From: Serinus canaria
Taxonomy: Eukaryota > Chordata > Aves > Passeriformes > Fringillidae
Assembly: GCF_022539315.1 (NCBI RefSeq)
Contig: NC_066313.1
Span: 12,589,764 to 12,653,763, forward strand
Length of the DNA stretch: 64,000 nt
Reading direction: 5' to 3'
The notes under the pieces are model-generated. The model saw only the letters and a list, made by a program, of their open reading frames with translations. It was not told the DNA's origin and ran no database searches. How positions within the stretch are numbered: position 1 is the first letter of the stretch; each line of letters begins with the position of its first letter. The translations under genes and the position numbers were made by a program. Of this stretch, positions 1 through 10,897 are shown in pieces.

Positions 1-3000
1 GTACATGTCAAAATGCAAAGAAACTCCATGTTGTTTCTGTGGCACCGGAAAAATCAAAAATCTCAGATACAGTCAGCACTTACGAGTTCTGTAAAAGTAT
101 AAGGGTTTTTGGTATGAAGTCTGGTGCCTCTATTATACAGAAAATTTACAGCTCTTCTTATATCTACCTAATCTTAATGCCTCATAAACAAAAGCCCTGG
201 AGCAAAAGTAAATTAGTAGCTATCGAGGCTGCCTAAACAGAGATGCTTGCAACTGATTGCATTAAATTAACTGTTTAATTGAATACATTTGCCTGATTGA
301 GTAAAACGACAATTGTGTCAATGTTGGTTCTAATTGTGTTAGTTTGCATGGTTGGTTCACTGCCCTTTCTTGAGCTGATAGTAATCACTAATTTTGTTGC
401 TCAGGAAGCTGTGATAACAAGCAGATGAATTGACATTCTCGTTGTTGTCCACATTGACTGAGAAGTCAAATGGACCTCCTTCTATCCTTTTGACCTCAAA
501 GCTAGGTGTATCCTATTAAAAATTGGCATTGTCATCCTGCAATACCTGTGGGCATAAGGATGATAAAGAAAGGCTATGCAGGTTGCAGTGGAACAAATTT
601 CACCCATTTTAAAGAGCTCAGAAAACCCTCATGCATCAGTGGAAGACATTTTCTCATCCTTCAGACTATCCTAATTTTTTTCCTAATTTATTTCATTTAA
701 TTTTATTCATTTTCCCTTGGGATGAAATCAAGAGCTCATAACAAATATTTAGGGAAAAAAGGTGGAGAGGGAGGGAAGGATTGAACTTCATGCAGCTGAT
801 TCTTTTTTCTCTGAGTCCTGATGAAACAGCAGAAGTCAAATACTTCATCTTCACAGCAGGACCTAAACTACATGTGCTCTCATACCTTAAGCATCTCATA
901 AGCAACTCCTGGGCAGTTGACTAGTCTGCAGAGAGAAAAAAGAGATTCTTTTTATCTCTCCCATTGGAAAGAGTCCCACGAAGACAATTTAATCAGTGAG
1001 ATTTGGTGTATTTCATTAAGTACTTATTAATTAAGACAAACATTTTTACTCCACAGTGCAGGCAAAAGAATAGCTACTTCATACATGTAATACCAAAGTT
1101 GAGCTCCCTCTTCCTATGCTTATTTAATTAGCATACAGAGAAGCAGAATTGCTCCTTACCCCCTCCCTTGCCATTTTTTTAAGAGTCTCATGGACCATTC
1201 TCTTGTCCTAAGAAGAAATTCTCTCCAAACTTCTGTTTGTAAAAGTTGTAGTTATGATGCAAACAAAAAAAAATTCATAAGTTATATGTAATAAAAATGC
1301 TCTTTGTAACAAAAATTTCAGACCAGCTCTCCTTTCACCTAACCTGTGCCCAAAAAAATTAACATTCACAACAACTTTATGCCTTTGTAGCAAAAACAAG
1401 ATAATACCCATTTAGAAGGTCGCTGCCATCATACATTACCCACAAAAGCCAGATATAATAGTTACTCCACAAAATTAGGTAAATCCCATTTCTGAATCAT
1501 AACTCAGAAAAGCCAGTCCATAATCCCACTGCAAATGTAGACACAAAAATCTTCTGAAGACAGGTATCTTGCTCTTAACAGTTCCTATTTATTAACATGA
1601 GATTTATTTGTTTATACTGCTCTTTTTTGTTGTGGAATAATGAATGATTTTAATATATACGTTGCCCTGTTTGTAAACCAAAATTTCTGTAATAGTCTTT
1701 CTACTTCTTCTGATTAAGTTACCTCCCTCCTTGGTGATGGAATTGATATACATTTATTATACTGGGATTTTTCTGGCACCTAATGTTCTAAATAAATAAG
1801 CAATGTCAATAACTCATGCCACTACTGCAAATGTACTATTAAAAGTGAGCCTGTTCCCTGCCTTAGTCTACAACACAGAACAAATGAAAAATGATTAAAA
1901 TTATGCCCAAAGCAATGTCGATTACTTGTTCATCATGTGACAATGAAATCCTGTTTAAAATTTGAAATTAAATACATTAGCAATTCAGCTATAACCTCTT
2001 CCCAGCATTATTTCTGCAGTTTTCCTTTCCCTTGGTGACTCAGCTCAGGACCCGACATAGGGAGTCACATGGTTTTCACCTAGAGGGCAGGTTTTCTTGG
2101 TGAAAAGCTACCTTTTACTTTTTTATTTATATTTTCACTTCTGGAAATTCAGAATAACATGCAAGAAAACTGACAGGTATTTATGACCCCATGCAAGACC
2201 AGAAGAAATGGAAAAAAAAATCCAACCAAAACCTCAACGACCCACAAACATGACTACTTCCATCATGTTTCTACTTTATCAGACTGCCCACATCTCAGCT
2301 TTTCTCTAACTGATGACACAGAAAATGACTAATCTTTTTCTCAAATATTTTTTATCTTTCATTGTGTTTTCAGATTGGCAAACATTCCTGCTGAAATATG
2401 ACTTTTATTCTACCCTTTAATCTAGTGATACGGTGACCTAATTTTAAATATATTTTTTGCAGGGACCACACAACACTCTTTTGCTTTAAGCTCAAGTACT
2501 GTATACATTCTGGATATCAGAGTCATTTCAGTGTCTTGTGATAAGTGTACAAAGACTAAGTAAAAGTTGTTGAAAAGTCCAAATATTGCAGGAAAATCTC
2601 ATCAAGGCAAATATATAAAGTGTTCAGTAAGACAAAAAAAGAGAGAGGAAGGTCAATTTATATTATTATCTTATCTTAGAATTTTTAAAAACTTATTTCC
2701 TGCAAAATATTTGGAACTTTTTAAAATTTCTGTTTCATTTGTTCCAAATGTATAAAAAAAATAAATCTCTTTTCAGCAAGGTATCAGGTATCAGACTGCA
2801 ATGAAGGTTTTGTATTTCTAATGCATATAAAGGACAAAGGTGCAATGAGCTCCTGCAAAGAGATTCCAGAAAGCCATAAAAGATGTAAGTACCTATATCC
2901 ATGTGTATGTAAATTTTTGTATACTCTGACTATCCACGTTGGGCTCAATTTCTCATCAATAATAGGAGGCTCAAATATAAGAAGTAAATATCGTATTCTT

Positions 3001-3720
3001 CTTTTGATTCTTTATGTGGGCAAGGCAATTCTAGCCCTAAAAACACAAAGGAATTTCCTCTCAAAAATAATTTTAGAATACTTTTTACTTTTCTTCTCAA
3101 TTTTTTTTCTTCTTCCCCTCCCATAATTTTTTCGTCCAGTGGTACCTGCTCAGCTGGAGGCTGTCAGCCCAGGGAATATTACTAGCTTGTCTGAGATGGG
3201 TTTACATTCTGTTCAACATATCTGCAATTTTACATTGTTGGATGCAATCTGGACATGAAGACAGGTTGAGACAACATGTCTGAGAGTCAGACAGGAATCC
3301 CAATATAGCATATAGACAATATAGCTGCTTCACAGGCCAGAGCAACTAATAAAGCTGAGCCACTGAAATCCTTCAGAAAGTAGCTCGTTCCGTACATCTT
3401 TCTGTCAGTGCCAGCAAGCCTGAACAGAAATATAGATTCTCTGGCTTTACAGAGAAAGTAATACATTTTCTTAGTTACATCTTCCCAGCATTTAAGACAG
3501 GGGACCATAATTTCTCTGGACAGCCTTTTCTGCCCATATTTTTCCATTGCATCTTTTTACTGGATAGTGTTCACAATATCAAATTCTATATCTTGTTTCC
3601 TGATAACCCACACTTTTGCACCCTACATTGATAACAGTGACGCTAACATGACTGATAGAACTGAAATGTCTCTGCAAAACTCTTTTTTAAAAAAGAATTG
3701 ATAATAAGATAAAGTGACTC
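1..3720. other. Unique AT-rich non-coding DNA, no gene seen
   Basis: No reading frame here exceeds about 100 codons and none resembles a known protein. I see no CR1 or LTR hallmark. The stretch is AT-rich with short A and T runs. The part around 240-460 is free of simple repeats and rich in ATTA/TAAT cores, which makes it a candidate regulatory element (see findings). Intergenic and intronic origin cannot be told apart from sequence alone. Confidence 0.6.
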
Positions 3721-3721
3721 A

Positions 3722-4110
3722 AGTCTGGGGTGGGGGATAAGAATGCATTCACAAAAGGATGAAGCCCAGCACCTTTGAGTGGAGGATTCAGCCCCAGGTT
3801 TTTCTGCTGCCAGGCTCCCATGGATCCCTACACCAAAGCAGGGAAGGAGGAGAGATTTTGGGTGTGTGGCATGGCCTCTGGCCAGGTGCAGTGAACACCC
3901 ATCCCCCACTGGGCAGACTGGCCCAGCTGTGGGGCCTCTCACCCCTGGAAGGCCACATCTGTGTCAGGGACAGCTGAGGGGGTGCCATGGCTCATCCAAG
4001 GCCCCTCACCAAAGGGTCCCCAGACCCTGCACTGCACGTGATCCTACATGATGCAACAGATCCCCAGTCTTGCACGGGACAGTGTCAAACTTGCCCCCTG
4101 CCCACCAGGA
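3722..4110. other. GC-rich island of unknown origin
   Basis: This block is clearly GC-richer than the AT-rich DNA on both sides, starting abruptly near a 'ggggtggggg' run at about 3727 and fading after about 4110. It has overlapping open frames on both strands, which is expected when stop codons become rare at high GC; none looks like a known protein. It contains few CpG dinucleotides, so it is not a typical CpG-island promoter. The sharp composition change suggests an inserted repeat or retroelement remnant that I cannot name. Confidence 0.4.
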
Positions 4111-4227
4111 GGTACTTGTGTGTTCTCACCTGCCCAAACATATAATTATCCATTGGATTCTCTACTTTTCAGCAGGGACCCTTAGCACCAAGAAGGTGAG
4201 ATGGAGGGAAGCAATGAGATATCTTTG

Positions 4228-4257
4228 AGCATATCACACTTGGAAGTGTGATATGCT
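4228..4257. repeat. Near-perfect palindrome, 14-bp arms
   Basis: The left arm agcatatcacactt (4228-4241) and right arm aagtgtgatatgct (4244-4257) are exact reverse complements, separated by the two bases gg. The arms are fully paired. Nothing flanking it suggests a transposon end or a terminator in a vertebrate genome. Confidence 0.9.
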
Positions 4258-4574
4258 TCTACTTAATCTGTCTCTGCCCCTCTCCCTGCTCCCTCCCTCC
4301 TTCCCTTAATCCTCTTGTGAATGCATTCTTTTCTCCCAGCCCAGACTTGGGTCACTTAATCGACTCTATTAACTTGCAGCTGAGCTCCTCAGCCAGAAGC
4401 TCCATTCAGGGTGTGTGGTCTTCCAGGCACTTTTTGTTATACACCTTTGCCATAACAGGCAAAAATCCTTCATAAAGATGTTTAAACCATAAACCATAAC
4501 ATGTCAGTCTCTGATAGATTCCAGTTTTCAGGATGTTATCTATCAGTAATGACTTGCAGACTATACCAAAACAT

Positions 4575-4775
4575 GGCTTACATGATATATCATTATATAG
4601 ACATATATCTATATATATTTATTTTCTCATTTAGTTTTTGAGCACTCCTTAAGAATGTCATTCTTTTTTTTCAGAAGGGAAATTGTTCCAGGAAAAAATT
4701 CTGCAGAGTTTATATAATTACATATAATAATATTATATATATTAATTATATAACATATATTATTATAAGTAAAAC
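4575..4775. repeat. AT-rich low-complexity tract
   Basis: Almost pure A/T sequence made of overlapping 'tatat', 'ataata' and 'attata' words, densest at about 4711-4770. It is low-complexity DNA rather than one clean microsatellite unit. Confidence 0.8.
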
Positions 4776-4789
4776 ATACCTGTGCTTAC

Positions 4790-7700
4790 TTCATGACTTG
4801 GGAAAAAAATACAAATACTATCTCTTTGTATTTTGTAAGCAAGTGGCCAAGAACTACCAGTGACAAAATATCAGACTTACTACCAACCCTCACATAAAGT
4901 AATACTTAATCCCTAATCAATGAGCCATAAAATTGCTTGGCTGTTTCCAAAGTTATCTTAGTCTGCAGTTGTCTCACTACCCTTCCCTTTCTCTCTTTTC
5001 CCCTTTGCAGTCACTTGCATCTCTGATTCACTGATCACTTCAGTCCTCTTCATTACCTCCTGCACTCCCCTACTCATCATGCACATCATTTCTTGTTCTT
5101 ACAGACTTCCCTTTCAGAAGAGCAAGATCACAAAGATAAAATTTCTCCAGAAATACTTCAAAACATATAGAGAAGTTCTCCTGCTCTTCCCCTACCCCCA
5201 CATGCTGCTCTGCTCAAAACCCCTTCCATGCCCCATAAGTGGTTTTTTCAAACACAAACCCAAAGCATAAAATACTATGGCTGGTGAGCATGACTTGAAA
5301 GGATTGCTGGTTTGCAAGAAATTTTAAAAGTTTACTTTGTTCCTAATACAGAGAAACAACTTTACTTTACTCAGGATGGCTTCTCATAGTCATGTGTTCT
5401 CTAAGCCTCACTCAACTACTTGAGGAAATGAACTATAAAAATACACGCAAAGAACATGTATGCAAGTCCTGTTACCACCTGTTATGAAATCAAGAAACAC
5501 AGAAGAAAGATTAGTATTTTTTAAAATGAAATGTCTGGAAAAAGGTGAATTTGGCTTGAAACTGTAATTATGCCACCAGTTTTTGTAAAGTACATTAAAA
5601 ATGTGTGTAGTCAGAAGGATGCTGTTGTTCTTTTGAAAAGACATACATGTCCATTTCAGGCAAAACTTGAGCATCAAAGCTAAGTCTACCACAGGGTTTA
5701 AGGTCACTCTACAGAGAGATGATATCCCTTTTAAGATCTAAACCAGCTGAATCCTACATAGCAGCTTAACTGAATTTCAGTGACTGAAAGCATTCATGCA
5801 TTTGACATGATCTTGTGGATTTGGAATTTATTCACACATTTCAAATTCTCTGGCATTTATTACCCATTACTGCTGTTAAACCTGGGAATATATACAACAG
5901 ACATTTTTTCTTTTCTATTCTGTAATAGAACAGAGCACAGAGAACCAAAAATTTGCAGTGAATCAGAAAATTTTCAGAACTGGTGGTGAAGCGGGAAAAA
6001 TAAAAAGTAATATTAATAAAGCTTCAGCCAATAATGTGTTTTCTTTTGGATTCATTTTCCTTACTCTTAAGCTGTCACAGTTTTTTATTGCTTGATGAGA
6101 GGTCCTTCCAAAAGAGAAAGGTGAAATATTTAATTTCCATATGTCAAAGTAATATATGGCATTTTTTTCTGTGAAAGTAACAGAATGGTGTATTTCAGAA
6201 AAGAGGAATTCTATGTTTAGAAAAACACCCTCCTCCTCCTCACTATTCCAGTTAAGGGGAAGGAATCTGCTCTGATTTTGAGATTCTAAACATCTTTAAA
6301 CATCCTACAACTCAAGTTTTCAGTTGTCTTACTAATTATTAGTAGAAAAAAACCCCTGAAAAATGACAAAAATATCTCAACCACAACAAACTAACAATAA
6401 CAAACAATCCCCCTCTGATTCCTTGCCTAAGTTTTCAATGCACTTCTGAAGTCTGACCTCAGGTTGAGGTCACCAGAGGTGAAGGGTACACTTTGGGTTT
6501 TCTTGTCTGCCATTAACTCTTGTAATAAGAAAATGAGCTTTGCAAAGAGGCTGTCAGATTTGTCAGATTTGTAGTGCTATTTTTTAGCTTCCAGGCCTCT
6601 CTGGACTTTAAAGTAGAAGAACTGCCTAAGGTGCCTGCAACAGTCAGGTTTGCAGGTTTTTTCATCAGACAGACCACCACAAAGACTGTACAATCTTTTT
6701 TTTTTTTTCTTTTTTCAGAATTTATAGCTCTTGAAACGGAGCTTCATGTCTGATTCTCCTACTAAAAAAAGCAACTCAGCTATCTGCAAAGCAATCCAAA
6801 GCAGGCAGATCCTGCCTGCTTCCAAAACAGATTGAATTTAGCATGTTGTTGCTCCTATTTCCCCTCTGTTCCAAATAAGCTTTGAGATCTTTGTCATATT
6901 GCTGCATTACCAGCCAGCCATGATTCCAGCAGTGCTGGGGATGCAGATAATTTTTGTAACACAATGTACTACCTTTTTAAGGTGAGCTAGAGGAAAACAA
7001 AACAAGTTTCTGAGCCCTAAGGAAGTTTTTAGCTTTTCAGTGGAAACTTCTCCCATAAACATTTCCTTATGATATTTAGGATCCTTAACTACCTGGAGCT
7101 TCTGCATTAAACAGAGTTTTAAGAATATCTGTGACAGACATCAGCTCTCTGACTCTGGAATGTTGCATTTATTTTTGGATCAAGAAAGTTTTAAATAAAG
7201 AAGCAGATTATCAGATCCTATATATTGAATCCTACAAATGTACCGGATGCTCTTTGTTTGGAGTTTCATTCTTCCTTCTCTAGGTTTCATATTTCATTTC
7301 ATGTCCTGTAATGTGTAGAAAGGTATTTTGGTGAGACAGTGCTTTCATATCTATAGAAAATTCTGTGTTTTCTTCAGAGCTGCCCGTGAATCTTCCATTT
7401 CTTCAGTGGAATAAATTTCCCAAGACTAGCCCCTTCCTTGCCATCCTCTCCTTCTTCCCACAGTACTTCAGACTAAAATAATGACACAGTAAAAAATTGC
7501 AAGATAATAGCTTTCTGTAAAAATCTCTCTAAGCAGTTTGGAGTTAGAAGCCTTTGGTTCAGTTGCTCTTCATGATAAAATCTATCCTCAGCTTTCTAAA
7601 TTAATAGAGAGGCTGAATTCTTATGCATATGTATTATCTGCTGTCTAGTTAGGATCATCTAATTGTCCAGAGTGACTGAAATACCTCCCTTAGCCCTATC

Positions 7701-9580
7701 TGGAAAAAAATCTTCAAGGTAATTTATCATAATAATACAAATCCATTGAAAATCTTTATTATAGATGAGCATAATCTCTTGCAATACATTGTGAGAGGAT
7801 AGGTTGACAGATTACTGACAATTAAGATAGTTTCCAATTCACATTGCTCAGGCAAAGACCTCAGGCTTACACCCTATAGTAAGCTTTTTTTGTCAGATAA
7901 AACCAGATTACTATCTCAATATTAATCATTATCTCATGCTTTATATTTGCTGATTTATGCAATCATAGTGCAGGATCCTAATCTAGAGGCCCACTGAACT
8001 GCCCTTTAGGATTTTATTCTTAGGTAAAGTATTGAAATACCTAATAACACCATCAATGCCTGGTTCTGTTTCTAAAAAAAATCACAGCAACAATGTGTTA
8101 CTTCTCAGAGTAATAAAAAGAAACTTTATGAGCATTTGTTATAAGTCAGGCAAGAGTTCAGGTCATCATTATTGGATTAAACCTGAAGGAGCTGTGGAAA
8201 ACAAAGGTTTGCAGGTCCATACATGGGACTGGAGGCACATAAAGGTTTTTGATGAGAACATTCACAATTCCCATCTGCCATGGCACTTTATGCTGCTTTC
8301 TTCTGCTCTTTTTATTCCTGTTTTATTTTCCAACACTAGTAAGTGAGTTTGGGAGCTACTCATGACAGTGTAGTCCAAGTTCTTCTGAATACTCTTACTG
8401 GTCTTTTTAATTTCATGAACTTCAAACACAGGCTCTCATCCTAGACATGTTATTCATCTATCACTCAGGGAAGGCTTAAAATTATTAACATACAGTCAGA
8501 GCTGTTATCAGTGAAGTGCTCAGGAGAAGCACTGCTGGGATCCACCAAGGTATGAGCATCCCTAGCAGGCAGCAGGTTTGTTTTCTGACAGTCATCTGGT
8601 GTCAATACTTTAGGAATGTTCTGGGACACTGCCAGACAAAAGAATTTAATGGGTTTACTCTGCTCTACTAAGAAGCCTACAAACTAGCTCAATATGCTGG
8701 AGGAAGGAAGTCAGAAAAGGTTCAGGATTAAAATAATCCTAGGCAGATGAATAAATTCATACACAGCTATTAAACCCAGAAAGTTTCCTGAGGAAATTCA
8801 GCAGGAAAAGAAAGCACATGCCACAGCAACCCATGGGATCATGAGCAAAATGCTAAGCTTGTCATGTTCATTCCTATAATTGTACCACCTCAGGTATGAC
8901 AGAAACTCATAAATATTGATATTTTAAAATCTGGGGTCGTTTTCCCTAGTGTTAAATATATTGTCAAGACAGCTGTCAGTCACTAAGCCACTAGTCACAT
9001 TTATCCCAAGGGATAAAGCCCAGATTCCTAAAATACTCATCACCTTGAGGAAGCAAACAATTGGTTTTGATGGGCAGGTGTTCAAGAACTACAGGCTGCA
9101 GGAACAAACTGCAAGATTTCACTCCAGTGAAAGGAAAAAAACACAGTTTAGACTATAAAAGTGACAAGAAAAATAATGGAATGAAAACTAAAAAACATAT
9201 AGTTGGATTTCATTGGTGTTTCTTCAATACCCACCACCTGACAAGTAATTTCTGTTTCTTATCTGTGTCGCATCATATTTGTGAAATTTTGTGAGGTAAA
9301 GGAAAAATGTACCACTAACCTTCATTATTGACATACCTATTAAAATAATAGTAGCGAACAAAATGTAAATATAACTTTTTCCCCTAAATTACACTTTATC
9401 TGCGTCATTTTTAATTTAAGCATGGATCTCAAAAGATTCAGAACTCATGAAATTAAATGCAGAGTAATGAATTATGTTAAGAATTATCTGGGAGTTCTAT
9501 GTTTGTGAGTGTGAATTACTACGTGTGAATTACTGTTGCTCTGTGAATATTTCTCCCAATGGAAGTTTCTCCCAAAGAAA
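4790..9580. other. Unique AT-rich non-coding DNA, no gene seen
   Basis: All open frames are short (about 105 codons at most) and unrecognised. There is a T-rich run at about 6696-6715, a 10-bp direct repeat (tgtcagattt, twice) near 6550, and a GC-rich short palindrome at 6799-6821. I see no CR1, LTR or DNA-transposon hallmarks. Confidence 0.6.
6799..6821. repeat. Short palindrome, 10-bp arms
   Basis: The arms aagcaggcag (6799-6808) and ctgcctgctt (6812-6821) are exact reverse complements around the three bases atc. It is GC-richer than its surroundings. Confidence 0.85.
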
Positions 9581-9589
9581 CTTCTTTGT

Positions 9590-9643
9590 CAATTAAAGAG
9601 CACATATAGTAGCTGCCAATTAAAGAACACACATAGTAGCTGC
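9590..9643 (+). repeat. 27-bp tandem duplication (two copies)
   Basis: Copy one spans 9590-9616 and copy two 9617-9643. Both run from caattaaaga to tagtagctgc and differ at only two of 27 positions. A direct duplication this similar in old non-coding DNA points to a fairly recent replication-slippage event. There is no third copy. Confidence 0.9.
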
Positions 9644-9881
9644 TACTTCTCTTCAAAATTTGTCTTGAAAGTGTTTTTTTCTTTCCTTACTGAGAAAGAT
9701 ATAAGATCATTACCTGAACATGGAAAGAGATACATGAATGTTGGAAATACAATTGGACATGTTACAGTTTTAGGAAAAAAAATGAACAAAGAAAGTTAAA
9801 AATTCCTTGTCAATGACTGAAAAGCTGTGCTTAATTGATAGATCAATAGTGAACATGCTCCTTTAGCATTTAGCACTATGC

Positions 9882-10778
9882 TGTCGGGTTGGTTTTGACT
9901 GGGAAAGATGATTTTGTCCATAGTAGCTGGTATAGGGCTGTGTTTTGGACTGCTATGGAAACAGTGTTGATAACACAGGGATGTTTTCATTACCACTGAG
10001 CAGCGCTAGCACAGAGCCAAGGCCATTTCTGTCTCTCAGACTGTCCTACCTGTGAGTGGGCTGGGGGTGTATTACATTAAAATCCACATCTTGCGTGGGG
10101 TTGGTGGTCAGAGACAGGGATGACACACACACCCCAAAGCTCCACATGACAAACAGCCTGTTTTATTGTTGAGAGCCTTCTTATCCTGGGAGTTCAAAAC
10201 CCCTGGGTCTAGACAGCTCATTAGTCTGATATTCTATGCCCCCCAGACCCTGGAGCACTAATATGCTCACATCTTAGGGTGGAATGTAACTGGCTGAGGT
10301 TCCTGTCTTCCATTCCAGAGGCTGGTTTTATGGAGCCTGCTGGGCAGCCACATTAATTGCCCAGTACAACTCAGCTTGTACCGTGATATAATGTGGCAAC
10401 AGGGGTGCACAGGGAGGGGTCACAGCTGGGACAGCTGACCCCAACTGATCAATGGGATATTCCAAACCCTATAGGATCATGCTTAGAATATAGAATAGAA
10501 GGGGGGAAATGAAGTAAAGGGGAGATGCTCAGAGTGATGCAGTCTGTCTTCCCAAGTTGCATATAATGGAACCCTGCTCTGCTGGGAATGGCTGAAGATC
10601 TACTTACCAGGGGAAACAGATAATGAATTCCTTCTGTTCATATTGTGCATGGCTTTTTCTTTTCCTATTAAACTGTCTTTATCCCCACCCATGAGTTTTC
10701 TTCCTTTTACCCAACATGTCTCTTCCCCAGTGAGTGGCTGCGCCTGATTTAGCTGCCTTCAGGGTTTAAACCATAACT
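9882..10778 (-). mobile_element. ERVL-type solo LTR, interrupted by a second LTR
   Basis: On the minus strand this reads as an avian class III (ERVL-like) LTR. Its 3' end is the left edge (tgtcgggttggttttgactg on plus, equivalent to an end in ..CCCGACA). Its 5' end is the right edge, where 'gggtttaaaccataac' is the complement of the family's start. Internal landmarks shared with the copies at 32463 and 55395 are 'aacagtgttgataacacagg', 'gctgagcagcgct' and 'gggacagctgaccccaac'. The LTR is broken at 10069/10402 by a 332-bp insertion; without it the element is about 560 bp, close to the other copies. No internal retroviral genes lie beside it, so it is a solo LTR. I see no clean target duplication at its outer edges. 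Confidence 0.85.
10070..10401 (-). mobile_element. Nested solo LTR (ERVK-like), 6-bp target duplication
   Basis: This 332-bp element sits inside the ERVL-type LTR. The six bases GGGGTG occur just before it (10064-10069) and just after it (10402-10407), and deleting the insert plus one copy restores a continuous ERVL-type sequence. Read on the minus strand it begins TGTTGCCAC, has a poly(A) signal AATAAA (complement at 10162-10167) near its 3' end, and ends TGTAATA, one change from the usual CA terminus. The 6-bp duplication fits ERVK (alpha/beta-retrovirus-like) integration rather than ERVL, which makes 5 bp. No coding region remains. Confidence 0.85.
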
Positions 10779-10870
10779 GCCCTTTAAAGCAAAGATACTA
10801 AAAATTCAGACCATCTTTTAGTCAGCCTGGCAATCTGAGAGCTGGAGAGTTTGATATAGTTAGGGGGTTT

Positions 10871-10897
10871 CTCTCTCTCTCTCTCTCTTTTTTTTTT
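10871..10897 (+). repeat. (CT)9 microsatellite followed by a T run
   Basis: Nine CT units (10871-10888) run into about nine T residues. It is a simple repeat. Confidence 0.95.
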
